Positions 22,713-35,113 of a DNA stretch of 64,000 nucleotides are shown piece by piece. Source of the DNA: Leptobrachium leishanense. Its lineage: Eukaryota; Chordata; Amphibia; Anura; Megophryidae. How positions within the stretch are numbered: the stretch's first letter is position 1; every line of letters starts with the position of its first letter. Where the stretch lies: assembly GCA_009667805.1 (NCBI GenBank), contig CM019069.1:51511422-51575421 (forward strand). Direction: 5' to 3'. The notes beneath the pieces are model-generated. The model saw only the letters and a program-made list of their open reading frames with translations. It had not been told where the DNA came from and did no database searches. The translations under genes were made by a program, and so were the position numbers.

Positions 22713-25355
22713 CAAGGCCGCCTTGGTGGGTTGAGCGTGATACAGGCTCCGAGTCCAGCACTTGTTGGGACCCATTGCTGGGCAAAATGTAATCTTTATT
22801 TGAGTGCGCAGCTTGCATGGTGACTTCCCTTTCCTTTATTTCCTTTGTAGTGCGGTGCAGTGTTGCTCCAAGAGGAAGGGGTGCACTCTTGCAGGTTCAC
22901 ACAACTCTTGGAAAAGGTGACTTGAGTGGAACATATACCCTTGACCCTCCATGTCGCCACCAAACCAGCCACCAGAGAATAATGGAGGATAGTGCACCCA
23001 CATTTTGCCCAGGGAGTGGGACTCACAAGTTACTGAGGTGGCCTTGCATTTGTACGTCATGTAAAATCTGTTATTTACTTTCACAGGTAGTTTAAGATGT
23101 ATTTTTGTCTATGTCACAATTATGCATGCTAATGGTTCAAAGTACTAATGTAAAATGTTGCCCTGCTCATTGATCCAACTTATAGAGCTTCTGTACAGCA
23201 CGTCCTGGAGGAAAGAAGTGACATTGCGTCACTCCATTTAATTTGACCATAAGGAGGTAGGTCCTTCAGTGCAGAGAATGATCAAAAAAAGCATCTGGCC
23301 CAGCGTCCATTATGGTGGGTTTCAGCATGGAGCCTTATGCAAGTCATACAAGACTCAATGAAACACATGACAATCATGACGCACAGGTACACAGCACAGT
23401 ATCACTAGGTGGTCACCAGAACACAGGAACAAAAAGCAGGTTTTTAAGATGTTGTTTCATTTCCTGAAATAAGATTTGATTCTCAACATGCATTAGAAGT
23501 CTTATTTAGCGTTTACATTTCCATTTGTGTTTTTATAGAACGTCTCCTTTTTATAAATATTTTTTTTTAAAACCGTTTACAGGTAAACTGGATAAAAATA
23601 GTGAACCTTTAACATTCACTTCATATAACCTTGGTGCAGTCTTCCAAAAATATTAAATGACTGGTCACATTATTATCTTGTCCATTTTTTCTATATATCT
23701 TTAAGTGTTGCACCTAGAAGTATAATAAAATTCAAGTGGTGTGCACAATTTACATTTTACAAGGGCAACTAATCTTAATTTTATATCTAGGGAATTTGTA
23801 AAATTTTTGTCAATCTTATTTTTTTTCCAGTTTAGGATATTCAGAATAAAAAGTTACACGTGTCCTTTGAACACGGACAAATGTATCTGCGATGTCCTTA
23901 AGATTTTTTTTTAATAATAATAAATATTAATGAGAGCAGATAGATAAGTATCTCTCACACTAAGGATTCTGCATGAATTTGAAATTGCTTTGTCTTCTTC
24001 ATTGACAAAGTGTGAACATTCCGCACGTCTTGTTCATTTATCTTGGATTTCCATCGGCTATGCCCAGAGATCTCACATTTTTCCATCTTGACTTTTACTT
24101 GAACGCTCTTTAAAGTTGATGCAGATACAAAGCTGAGATTAGGGATCAAATTTCTGAAGTATCTACTCTATAACAAGGCATAGGACAAGAAAATGTACAG
24201 CTTCATAACTCTCCGCGGCTTGATAAATAGCTTTTTAATCGCCAACTCTTGTTCCTTTTCTGTTGTGGTTCTGTAACATGCCATATTTTGTGGCTTGTCA
24301 ATGTGTGCTTTAATGTGTCTGTGCCTTTTTGTAAGCACCTGACAAAGCTCGATATGACTTATAATGACTGTGGGAGGTATTTTAATGAAATATGTCGAGG
24401 GCCTCTCTGGTGAGGAAGTTATAATGAAATAAGTCATATGCTTGACTTGCAAGACAGATATCTGTGGCTGGATTTCATTTGAATGCTGGCTGTTTATGAA
24501 AAATACATCCGAGGAAGCAGAAAATCCCTGGGAAGACCTGTAATATGTGTTTTATTTTTTTTAATAGACATGGAGCCATAAAATTAAGCCAAAACTGTTT
24601 CTTTTTTTAAAAAATTGTCTTGACTTGTTCATGTGCTTCCAAGTTTGTCGATGCACTGTACAGATCTTGTGGTGTAACATTGTGGCTGTTTGGAAAGATT
24701 GGCTTCTACAATACTGAAAGAACAATGAGATGGCTACTGTGGAGAGCGATTTAAAGAACCTGCGCTGGTCACCTCTGTTGATATAACAAAAGCAAGTTGT
24801 TGGCAACCATCCTCTAAGCGCCAGATTTTGGTTGACAAGTGCAGCTCAGTTGTAACGCCTGAGTTGTACTTGTCAGGGTTGGCTCGGTTACGACACTTTG
24901 GCTAATACTCCTGATTTAGTCAATGTTTCCCCGTAAGAGTACCTGAGCTGATCCTGACAAGTACAATTCAACATTTATTGAATACAGCCCACAGATAGCC
25001 ATAGACAGGTCCAGTTTAATGACATTTCTATGTTGCATGTAACGGCTGTAGCAAATGTATAACTACCTGCCTAAGCTTTGTGGACAAGTAAGTCAACAGT
25101 GAGATAGAAAGAATCAAGAATATGAGATTGCTCAGCTTTATACTACAGCTGCTGCTGCTTCTGTGAAAGCCAGCAGAAAGCATGGTGGATGTCTGATTAA
25201 ACCATATTATAAAACTGACTCTATCAGCCATTAAAAGAAGGGGGGAACACATTTATGCAATCCAAAGACTAATAGCAAAAAGACCGGTATGCACAGACTC
25301 TGGTATGACACATGATTATAAAATCCAGCAGAACAAGGGAGACCAGGCTCATAGC
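22713..25355. other. No gene seen; 23450-25000 is repeat-poor
   Basis: No reading frame here has a recognised domain. From about 23450 to 25000 I see no copy of the repeats that fill the rest of the window, and the composition is even. Such intervals can hold distal regulatory elements, but nothing in the sequence alone proves it. Confidence 0.4.
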
Positions 25356-25669
25356 ATTCATGTACTTATTGATGTTCCACACAAATACACTCCTACATTC
25401 ATATGTAGTATTGTAATCCTTGCTAGACTTAAAATTCTTATTGGGATGATTTCTGCATTATTTGCCTAACAACAGGGATCTCATATTTAAGCTTTGCCTA
25501 AGGCCTCAGTACCTGTAGAGCCACCTCTGGTTCCCAATATACAGAACTGTACAGAGAATGTGTAAGAAAGCACATAGCAGACACAGACAATATACCACCT
25601 TGTTTATCTTCAAAAATAGCTACATGCATACATATATAAGGTTTGGATGTCTGGCAGAGATGACACAGA
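25356..25669 (+). repeat. Duplicated segment, empty version
   Basis: It matches 19585-21711 but lacks both insertions: a single TTAA at 25489-25492 and a single CAATATAC at 25590-25597. It therefore represents the pre-insertion state. Confidence 0.85.
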
Positions 25670-25702
25670 TCATCATCATCATCAGCCTTTGTCAAGCTTG
25701 AG

Positions 25703-26467
25703 CATGGCTGGACTGGGAATAAAGAGCAGCCCTGGGAAAAAAAAATTTGACCAGCCCTATTTAATAGATGGACATTTCGGCTTCAAGGTACAGAAATAAA
25801 TAACATCAGTTTGTATAGTATTAATAAAATCAGCACTCACCTATCGTGTGGTCCACTGCTCCCGACAACGACAACTTTATCTCGGCGTGCCATGCGGATG
25901 AGTGACATTGGTGTGTAATCGTTGTTCCTATTGTGACAAACAAGACGCACAGTCTTGGGCATATTATTATGGAACTGCTAAAAACAGACTTCATATCCCA
26001 GATACATGTATACCCAGACACAGACCCCAAATACATGTATACCCAGACACAGGCCCCAGATACATGTATACTTGGGTACAAGTCCCAGATATATGTATAA
26101 GCAAACACAGGCTCCAGATACATGTATACCCAGACACAGACCCCAGTTACATATATATTCAGACAGACCTCAGTAGCAGAGCAGCGAGGGAAGAGTTGGT
26201 GGTGTCTACAGGGTGCAGCCTCGACTCTACATATGATCTGCCAGGAGTCAGGATGGAGCATGGGCTGCAGTTATCAGGCGCATCCTCTCCGGCATCATCA
26301 GAGGGGGCTGGCCAGTGGCCGGGCCTAGGCAGGCTTCAATTGCGTTCTCAGAATCCTGCGGCCTACAAAAACCTCAAAGCCACCACTGTAAAATGGTCCC
26401 AGCAGCCTAAAAATGAAGCAGACTACCGGGATTCCTCCTGGTATCCTGGTAGGCCAGTCCGGCCCTG
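25703..26467. mobile_element. hAT element carrying a minisatellite, copy C
   Basis: The ends are CATGGCTGGACTGGGAATA and, on the other strand, CAGGGCCGGACTGGCCTAC. The flanks are AGCTTGAG (25695-25702) and ATCTTGAG (26468-26475), 7 of 8 matching. A 29-bp array (about six units of ATACATGTATACCCAGACAC plus CAGGCCCCAG-like sequence) spans about 25995-26165. It has landed inside a hammerhead-like tail (CTTGAGAAATGG to ATCCAATAAAATTG). No transposase. Confidence 0.85.
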
Positions 26468-26570
26468 ATCTTGAGAAATGGTGACGTCTCAGCTGAAACA
26501 TTGTCTACTTGATATCCAATAAAATTGCCACTGTGTGACCTGAGTGCCTAGTCTCCCTTATTCTGCTGTG
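26468..26570 (+). repeat. Hammerhead-like retroelement tail
   Basis: The order CTTGAGAAATGG, a GACGTCTC hairpin, AGCTGAAACATTGTC, then CCAATAAAATTGCCACTGTG mirrors the other tails. The CTGATGA box is not preserved. It is interrupted upstream by the hAT element. Confidence 0.4.
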
Positions 26571-26805
26571 TTATCAGCCATTCACTGTTTACATTCTGGC
26601 AAAAGTACTTAATAAACCCTTAAATGCAAAAATCTCGGAGTAAGGGCCCATTTATGTAAGCACTTGACGATAACTTGTGACGGATGCAGGAAAGCAATCC
26701 AGTATTTGTTTCAAATTCTTGATGTATGAATGTATATTTCAGGTACAGACATTTTAAGTTGATAAAATACCCAATGGCATTTGGCAGTGAGCACAACGGC
26801 AATTA

Positions 26806-26888
26806 CAGGTAGAGCACCCCTTATCTGGAAAACTGTTTTTTTTTAGCCATCCGGAGTTTAGTGATTCTGGACTAGGGGTGCTCTGTAT
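26806..26888. mobile_element. Short palindromic MITE
   Basis: The ends are ACAGGTAGAGCACCCCTTAT and, on the other strand, ACAGAGCACCCCTAGTCC, with the centre around a T run. Mariner/pogo-like ends are likely, but too little sequence remains to decide. Confidence 0.5.
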
Positions 26889-28754
26889 GGTCGTTGCCAT
26901 TGGGGCACACAATTGGAGGTTCTGGTCAGTCCCAGCGCGTGACTTGATGGGCAGAGGGCATCATGTCCATTAAGAAGCGCTAGCAGTTGCGGTAAGATGC
27001 CGATCGGTTCATGCTGCGATCTCCTTCCCCTCCTCCCAAATTTTGGTGCTCTCTGAATAAGCCCTATAGTGCAACATTGTGGCGATGTAGAAATCGAGTC
27101 GTGCAGAAAAATATACCTGTGTATTATCAATGACCGTACACACCAATATAGATATATGGAAAGACCCTTGTGTTCTGTGAACACACAATTTACACTAAAT
27201 AATATCTTCTGCTGGATCATCTCATTATCTGATATAATATTTGTGGAAATGGGGAAGGAAGTCGTGTATCCCTGTAACCCCTGCGCAGATAGAATCTATA
27301 ATAAATAACACAAATGGAAACCTATAGTGCAGTATGTTGTGTTCTTCCTGGGGATTAACTAGATCTGTACAGAAATACACTCACTTTATCATGAGCCATG
27401 TATAGCAGGCTCGAACTATAAAAAGCGTGTGACAAATATGCCAAAGCGATCATGTAAATATCACACCTGTTACAGTCTCAGCTCCATCGGGCCACATTGG
27501 GAACACTGAAGCATAAGCAGCGTCTCCTGGGCTTTCTGGGTAAAGGTAGGACTTTATTAACAATAAAATAAGTAAATAAAACTACTATAATGGGCTAAAC
27601 AAATAGTATGATGCTTTTTGACTATTTGTAGTCTTCTTCCAGGCGCGTAATACAATGTGTGACCTGCTCTCATTAAATATCAGCCTTCATACTATGAGAT
27701 GCCGTCGTTCCGGATGTTACTCCGTTCTGCACGTTCTCCCGGCGCATCAACGGCATCCCTATAACTTTAAAAAGTGACATATTTCCTGTTGGTGCCATCT
27801 CATACGGAGGCAGTTTTTGATTGGTTTACATCTTTGGAATGGTCAAATGCCATGTATGAGATATTAAAGTATACATATATATAAGAATATACCAGATCAC
27901 TACAATGAAACGTTTTAGCGTCATAATAAGAGTTTTATTACAGTGTGAGGTCACCATACAAAACCCTGGAAAGGTTCATGACGCTACCATTGGAGGTTTA
28001 AGGGTTCTCTGCATTGAGGGAGCTCTCATATGACTTCACAGGTTTCATAGTTTGATTGGGGAGTCTGAGGCATGAGAGGGTTCATAAAATATGTAATACT
28101 TAGTGTCTTCGGTCACCGTGTTGTTGACTGTAGCTCCTATCTTTGCCATGCTTCACTGAGTCGTAATGAAGTCTGTATAATTACAGCCATTTTCCTTTGT
28201 TTTAGCACATTTACAGCTCGCTACTCAGTGGGTAACCTGCATTTTTGTGATATAACCTCATCTATTGTTGTTGCCATGGCAACACAGAGATGGTAAAAAA
28301 AAATGCTGAGTATGAGATTCCCATGATGTGATTCTGAACAATAAAACATGTTCCAATGGATTTTCTTCTAAGAAAAATGCAGCTTGAAATTGAAAGAATG
28401 ACTCACAAAATGGGATTATTAAAAAAAAAGACTCACCATAAATCTATATTTTGAATGTATTATGTATATTTTTTTCTTGGGTTTCTGATTCGTATTAATA
28501 TTTGAGTTAGAAACGTATCAGATTTATTTGCGAAACAGCGCATTGTCATGAGCTGGCGTCTGATTAGCAACGTTTATGCCAAATAGCTGGATTTGTAAAA
28601 CGCCCAATTTGCAGTAAACATGGCATACTGAAGGTGATTATGGTTGGAACCTTTGTATCATAACAGATAACCTGACATCATATTTCTGTTCATTATTGAT
28701 TTGTGCTTCATGGTCACACAGTGTGCCCAGTCTCCCGTCGTCTCATATCTAGTA
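26889..28754. other. No gene seen
   Basis: Apart from unassigned small frames I see nothing recognisable in this 1.9-kb stretch. Confidence 0.4.
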
Positions 28755-28885
28755 GACCAAGGCAACCATGGCCCTCCGGATGTTTTGGAACAACATCTCC
28801 TGTGATACTCATTAGGTTGGTGGAGATTCATGGGAAATGTAGTTCCAAAACATCTGGAGGGACAAGGTCACCCGCTCCTATACTA
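28755..28885. mobile_element. Decayed hAT MITE (CTCCCATGATGCTC family)
   Basis: Inverted blocks (CCCTCCGGATGTTTTGGAAC, and ATGTAGTTCCAAAACATCTG with GGAGGGACAAGG) match those of the better copies at 44710 and 45101. The target duplication is not recognisable. Confidence 0.6.
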
Positions 28886-29650
28886 GACTCATGTGAATCA
28901 ATATTCTATAACTTGCCAGGACACAACCAACTATCCACTTTTGGATGAAATGTATCCAGTTGGTGACAATCCCCAGGTCAGTGAATAAATCCAATGGTCC
29001 AACTGGTCTTTGAATTCAAAATATAAACTAGTGGGTCCTATCGCTTCTAACTGAGCAATAAGCCAATGGCTCAAGCCATTAGTGTCAGTTTGTGTAGATG
29101 TACCTTTAACCGCTCAAGTCGCATGCTTTGCTTGTGGCTTGTATGTTGTGCCTTCTTACTGGAAATTAACATCTCCTATACTTTATATTGGAGACATCAT
29201 TTTCCACCCAGCTAGAACAACATGCTATTACACCGCAGCTCACTGTTCTCAGCCCAAACTGGTATTCTGAAAAGAATACCATCTCTCAGACCCTGGTGTT
29301 GAGTGGTTTTGCAAAAGCAAACTCAGTTAATAATAGATCAGTTAAAAAATCCATTATTTCTGGTACCATGGGGCAAGGGGTAATGCAATCGCCACCTAAT
29401 CTGGCCATATGAAGAAGGACACTGGCGACGAATAGTTACTGTTGTCCTTCTGAGACTCTGGCACAATCCTGTTGCATGAGCTTACACAGAGCTTACTTGG
29501 GGTCACTCTTCTCTCCATGGAGTCCTATAGACTCCAGGAGTCTATACCCGTGGCGGCACGGTATTGCTTAATGACTCCCTAACATTATGACTAATAGAAT
29601 TGGTAACAGAGAGGGGCTAAGGGTTGTCATTTCATGAGGATAGTTTTCTT
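28886..29650. other. No gene; palindromic motif near 29513-29547
   Basis: CTCCATGGAGTCCTATAGAC and the following TCCAGGAGTC repeat the motif at positions 1 and 1824. Otherwise nothing is recognised. Confidence 0.4.
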
Positions 29651-29767
29651 TAATGTCTCCCTTTAGTTATGTTGGAATAGGGACCAGCATATTGTAGGGG
29701 AAAATGTAAAAGTTTCAATAAATGGATTAATACAGATAAATTTACTGCTTGCAAGCTCTCGTAATAC

Positions 29768-30181
29768 ATGAACATATCGTGCCTAGTAAATGAGAACCAC
29801 TCATTATTAGTTGATCTGGTGTACATGACCCACCATTGTGACATGTTAAAAGAACTTAACTGGCCAGCACTGGACTCTAGACGCACCCTTCACCTTTCCA
29901 ACCTGGCGTTTAAGAGCTTTTCTGGGAAGCTACCACCCTACCTGAATATGCTGCTTCCCCCGGCAGTTCCTTCATCCTATAACCTCCGATCCAGGACCAG
30001 CACCTTACTTACAATACCACAATACAAAAAGAAAGTGGCTCGATCCTCATTTTCCTACAGAGCACCGCAATTATGGAATAACCTCCCAGACACCATCAAA
30101 TCTTCCCCCAGTCTAAAGTCCCTTAAGAGTTCCCTATTAACATACCTCAATACAGAATGCGTCTCTAAACATGTGACATAA
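29768..30181 (+). pseudogene. C-terminal remnant of a non-LTR retrotransposon reverse-transcriptase protein
   Basis: The frame encodes the end of the pol-type ORF of an L2/CR1/Rex-like LINE. Visible marks are RRTLHLSNLAFKSF, GKLPPYLNMLL, a basic SYNLRSRT segment and the family signature SYRAPQLWNNLPDTIKSSPS followed by LKSLKSSLLTYL. The endonuclease and reverse-transcriptase motifs (including the YADD-type active site) are absent because the copy is truncated at its 5-prime side. The start codon used by the frame is internal and has no meaning. A 3-prime untranslated stretch with a TAAA-rich tail follows to about 30365. Clade assignment is tentative. Confidence 0.8.
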
Positions 30182-30365
30182 TGACTATTTCCTACATATT
30201 TATTTTATGTTAATCTCTATATTTGTTTTTGTGTTAATATCTTGCATTTTACTATTTTGTATTTCTGTAACAATTCAATGTTCTTGAACCCAGAACATAC
30301 TTGAAAACGAGAGAAATCACAATGTATCCTTCCTGGTAAAATCCTTTATAAATAAATAAATAAAT
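30182..30365 (+). repeat. LINE 3-prime end with (AAAT)n tail
   Basis: The block CATACTTGAAAACGAGAGAA leading to TATCCTTCCTGGTAAAATCC and AAATAAATAAATAAATAAA is the retroelement 3-prime end. The same block appears inverted at 36060-36120 and 44466-44545, so the family is dispersed. Confidence 0.8.
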
Positions 30366-31131
30366 AAACATTAAAATATACCACAATGCTTGTGTTTATA
30401 CTTTTCGGACTCTTTGGTTTTTTAAAATTGTGAAACTTCCCGAAAGTGATGGATTGATAATGATAAGTGTAGTGTTGATGGGTTTTTGTTGTTCTTTGCA
30501 ACCATTTCTCGTAACACAAAATCAGCTGGCTTCTTGCAGTACATACACCATACACTGACTGAGACTGGAACAAGCTCAATGCGATGACGTGTCCCATTAT
30601 TTACCTGTAAAGTATGCTTAAATTGGTAATTCCTGCCAAATATTAACATACCTGCTGATTTCGTTAAATTGGATGCCTGTAAAAGCCTATAGCTGCAGGC
30701 CTTCCTGTGGAACGGCAAAGCTCTTCCTAGGTGCAGCAATAAGTCACTCGCCTTGCCTTCTGTCGCTTTTCCTGTGGATATTGACATAAGGGGGAAGTAG
30801 TAGCTTATCACTAATTTGTGAACAATTTTGTAGGAAAAAGGGAAGCTAACAATAATGATGAATTTATTTGTACGGCCATCATTATGGAGACAGGGTGCTG
30901 ATTGTGCTATTAACTAACAACATACCAGCAAGAGTAAGACGATACAAAGTGATGAATAGTGCGATCTTAATGCACCTCAAGAGACAGAAGTAATTTCTGA
31001 ACAAAAATATGGATGCAGCTGAGAAAGGGTAGTGTATCCTAACAACACTACCAAAACTTTCAAAGAAAGTGTAACTAATAGAGGAGAGAGCCCAAGCGCA
31101 AATGGAAGTAAAATTAACTTATGATAATTTA
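30366..31131. other. No gene seen
   Basis: No supported gene or mobile element in this interval. Confidence 0.4.
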
Positions 31132-32005
31132 CAGGGTTATTCAAAGAGAATCGAAAAGCCACCGCACGTTCGGTGACTTTTCGTTCTCTTCAATTCGGTT
31201 CGATTTGGCGATCCCATTTCGGCGACCCTGGAGTGTATTCAGCAAGCACCACCGGGCCGCCGAAAGGCAGGGAAAAGTCGCCGCAAACCCGCCGAAAACT
31301 CACCGCAAAACGAGGGCGAACGCACGCCGAAACCCGCAAAAACATCTGGATTAACCCACCGAAAACGCTGAAAAAACCCGAGCAGGAGGAGATCACATAC
31401 ATCGCAGCTGCCGGAAAAAGTCGACACCGCAGACGAATGCAGTGAATAAATTAGAAAAACAGTTTGCCTGAATGTTTGAAAAGTGAAACGCTGTTTGCAA
31501 AGAAACTACTGAGCGAAAATGTCTGAAATTTACATATGAGGTCCAATGAATGATAATAAAAAGGGCTGTTACAGGTCAAATAAGAAAAGTTAAAAATAAT
31601 CCAGAAAAATGCTTAAAATATCCAAAAAAATCTATAAATAAAGAGACTCTTTGCTGAAGAATATTATAATGAACGGTTTATTAGATATTGAATTAAATCG
31701 AGAATATTTTTAACACTGAAACCTATGGGATTCGCCTGAATAAACCTGCCGAATTAAACCACCGAATGGCAGGGCATTTCAGCAACCTTTCACTGCAGGT
31801 TTTTGTTCTCTGAATAGCCGAAGCATTGCTTCTCTATGGGGATTTCACTGCCTTCTAACAGGCACCGTATGTGCAGGCAATTCGCCAAGATTTGGCAAAT
31901 TGCCTGCTCTCTGAATAGCCGAATGGCCAAGAAAGGTAATCGTACGTTGAATTTCACTGTTCGGTTACCTTTCTCCAGCAATTCGGATCTCTTTGAATAA
32001 CCCTG
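31132..32005 (+). mobile_element. PIF/Harbinger-like element, copy 3 (best ends)
   Basis: The ends are CAGGGTTATTCAAAGAGAAT and, on the other strand, CAGGGTTATTCAAAGAGATC, flanked by TTA (31129-31131, 32006-32008). It is full length relative to 3660-4540 in inverse orientation. It is non-coding, with palindromic blocks near each end. Confidence 0.75.
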
Positions 32006-32164
32006 TTAGTGTATGACCAAAAAGAGAAACGCTCAATTATTACATATTCACGCACAATATATGTGATATACTGTATATATCAAACCTTTTGCGTAGGTAT
32101 TACACTGTGTGCCATAAAACAAAACAGACTTATACCTATATCAAGCTTGTATACAGTCTTCTGA

Positions 32165-32965
32165 ATAACTTGCGTACATAGAATACAAAGAAAAAACACA
32201 CAAAACATAGTGCGATATGGTCTTGAATAAAGTGTGATTGTACCAAATAAATCTACAAATTTCACGCTCACACAATTCAGAGCCTGTTTCCACTGGCTCT
32301 GTAAACACAGCACAGTACCAACTTCCTGAGGGTGGCACAGCCCACTCCTTGATCTCAGATGTTCCACAGAGAGGAAAAAGAGAGGAGACTACTTCATAGG
32401 GTAGTATGTCGGTTACTTCGTTGTGATAGCTAGAAACGACTTCTGATCCATAAATTTTATTATTTTCTTTCCTGATTTTATTAATATTGACTTTATTAAA
32501 TTATATCTTATTATACCTTTTTATATGCCCCTTCATTTGTTCCCATATCAGGAACCTGTGAGGGTTCATCAGGAAATCAGGAGGAACCGTGCTACTTCTG
32601 AAGCAAGAGATGGGACACTACCTGAATAAAGATGTCACAAGAGCCGGTGCGTAGTAGGGTCCGACATAGGTGAGTGGTTCAAATGTCGTTTTTTTACCTG
32701 TCACAACGAAGTAACAACATTTTACCCTATGAAGTATATTCCTCCCTTTTCCCCCCTGAGGAACATCTGAGATCAAGAAGTGGGCTGTGTCAACCGCTAG
32801 AAGCAGGTACCCCACCATGTTTACAGAGCCAGTTGACCCAGGCTCTGAATTGTGTGAGTGTGAAAATGTATAGATTTATTTGATTCACCCATATTTTATT
32901 CAAGACAACATTGCACAATTTTTTGTCTTTGTTTCTTCTTTGTATTTTAAGTTCTTGACTTAGAC
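32165..32965. mobile_element. Foldback element, fourth of the same design
   Basis: Inverted arms run from about 32165 to 32428 and from 32698 to 32965; both contain TCTGAGATCAAG-AGTGGGCTG, TTTACAGAGCCAG and AGGCTCTGAATTGTGTGAG. A CTGATGA box lies in the spacer on the minus strand (32566-32572) with a short ACC-GGT hairpin, but the GAAA half is missing. It has the layout of the hammerhead foldbacks without a working core. Confidence 0.6.
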
Positions 32966-34107
32966 ATATCTACACCACATGGCATGCAGTCAACAGCCAA
33001 AATATCTCTGGTTAAATACTTTGATATTACGATTATTATAATTATCAATATTAACTTTCCCCTCCCCCCTGTTTTTAGCAATGCTCACGTGGATGTGGTT
33101 GGAAGCCGATGATTGCATGTGAAATGGGCCCCTCCCATAAAGACCTGACGATTTGTTGTTGTGAACTTTAATATGCTGTTGAAGAATAACGTATAGAAAG
33201 TCTCCATTGAAACAGATTCCCAGTTTCTTTCTTTCTTTATGCATTCAAAGTCTTAAACTCAAGCACACAATGGAATCTGCACAACATAAAACTGTAAATC
33301 TTTCGCAAACGAATCATAAAACCATTTATCTCAGATACGAAGAACAAAAAAAAATCTGGTGATTTAGGCACATTATGAGGCCCCTCTATGCTCCGACTGC
33401 AACAAATGGGGATTTAGTCGCATTACATGGTCTGCTGTACGCCAAGCACATGGGATCGTATAACTAAATCCCCATTTGTTTCCGTCTTACATGGATGTTT
33501 TTATGCTTCGTCTTCTTTTCTTAAACTGTAGTAGGAATGTGCGAGATGAATGTTTGTGTGCGGGCGATCTGAAGCCCTCCGACCGATATCTGTACATTCA
33601 AAGCATTCGTTCTATTTCCTGTTGTTCTGAAGATTGACTGAAAGGATTATATATATATTCACTTAGTGGTGACTTGTTGGAAATTTACAAATTGTAGGTT
33701 AAAGCAGTCAACCTGAAGAAATACCAGTGAAAGATATAACAATTCAGTTAATTTGGTCTGCATTTTGCTATTCTTTTGTAATTCTCCACTCTTGGTAAAT
33801 AAAAAATGAGCGATTAAAACCAGAATCAGTAAATATATATTTTAATATATTTAAACTGATGTGCTAGAAGTTTCTGAATGTTAAATAAACCAGTCTGGCG
33901 TGTGAAAAACACGCTATTTCTTTCTAATTTATATCTATTACTTATTTCCTTCCTTTAGCGAGTTTTTCCTGTTTAGAAGAAGAGTCGCACAACAGAAACA
34001 GAGTCAGCACGGGGACTTTACTGGAAAGCAAAGCACACGCATTTTGGTCAGGAGGCTGAAGTCCGGAGACTTTTATTATGATCCTAAGACCACCACAAAA
34101 ATAAGGA
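32966..34107. other. No gene; strong isolated hairpin at 33401-33480
   Basis: The arms AACAAATGGGGATTTAGT (33401-33418) and ACTAAATCCCCATTTGTT (33463-33480) are perfectly complementary over 18 bases around a 44-base loop. The interval holds no supported gene. Confidence 0.55.
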
Positions 34108-34135
34108 AGCCTATTGATGGCGAAACGCGTCTCAG
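34108..34135 (+). ncRNA. Truncated hammerhead remnant
   Basis: AGCCTATTGATGGCGAAACG then CGTCTC keeps the TGATG box, GAAA and the ACGCGT stem III with a following C. Stem II is reduced to GC, as if a small deletion joined the two halves. It is followed by an AATAAAG signal at about 34190, as in the other copies. Almost certainly inactive. Confidence 0.4.
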
Positions 34136-34206
34136 TGGAACTAAGGAAGTATGCTATATTTTTAAATTCATATTAATAGTGGTCTCTAATAATAAAGTAG
34201 ATGATT

Positions 34207-35006
34207 CATTGCTACCATGGGCTGCATTTCCTGTTCTTATGGTTATAGCTGACTGTGTTTCCTGGTCTTATGGTTACAGCTGACGGTGTTTCCTGGTCTT
34301 ATGGTAATCGCTGGCTGCGTTTCCTGGTCTTATGGTTACTGGCTGCATTTCCTGGCCTTATGGTTACCGCTGACTGCGTTTCCTGGTCTTATGGTTACCG
34401 CTGGCTGCATTTCCTGGTCTTATGGTTACAGCTGGCTGCGTTTCCTGGGCTTATGGTTACCGCTGGCTGCATTTCCTGGTCTTATGGTTACAGCTGGCTG
34501 CGTTTCCTGTGCTTATGGTTACCGCTGGCTGCATTTCCTGGTCTTATGGTTACCGCTGGCTGCATTTCCTGGTCTTATGGTTACAGCTGGCTGCGTTTCC
34601 TGGGCTTATGGTTACCGCTGGCTGCATTTCCTGGTCTTATGGTTACAGCTGGCTGCGTTTCCTGGGCTTATGGTTACCGCTGGCTGCGTTTCCTGGTCTT
34701 ATGGTTACCGCTGGCTGTGTTTCCTGGTCTTATGGTTACAGCTGGCTGTGTTTCCTGGTCTTATGGTTACCGATGGCTGTGTTTCCTGGCCTTATGGTTA
34801 CCGCTGGCTGCATTTCCTGGTCTTATGGTTACCGCTGGCTGCGTTTCCTGGTCTTATGGTTACCGCTGGCTGCATTTCCTGGTCTTATGGTTACCGCTGG
34901 CTGCGTTTCCTGGGCTTATGGTTACCGCTGGCTGTGTTTCCTGGGCTTATGGTTACCGCTGGCTGTGTTTCCTGGCCGTATGGTTACCGCTGGCTGCATT
35001 TCCTGG
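34207..35006 (+). repeat. Minisatellite, 31-bp unit, about 25 copies
   Basis: The unit is TGCATTTCCTGGTCTTATGG followed by TTACCGCTGGC, with A/G and C/T variants. Because 31 is not a multiple of three, each frame passes through all three phases and shows a 93-bp protein period. The 262-, 245- and 216-residue frames are repeat translations. The array sits just downstream of the hammerhead remnant. Confidence 0.95.
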
Positions 35007-35113
35007 CAGACCTCTTGGATTAGGTCAGAAAGCAATCATTTAGGGACCGCGGGTAGGCTCCTTATCTTGTAAGCAGGGGATTCCTTATATGTATATATAG
35101 TATTATGGAATTT

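Noticed and set aside
26270..26300. Another CTGATGA on the minus strand
   Set aside because: No GAAA follows at hammerhead spacing, and it lies in the hAT interior.
25902..26468. A 188-residue plus frame
   Set aside because: It is covered by the hAT element and its 29-bp array; no recognisable protein.
32560..32595. CTGATGA box on the minus strand with a short hairpin
   Set aside because: The required GAAA and stem III are missing, so it is not called a ribozyme, although the surrounding foldback fits the family.
34255..35072. Three 216-262 residue frames with a regular FPGLMVTAG-like period
   Set aside because: The 31-bp array is read in all three phases and yields the same 93-bp protein period in each. 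It is a repeat, not a protein.
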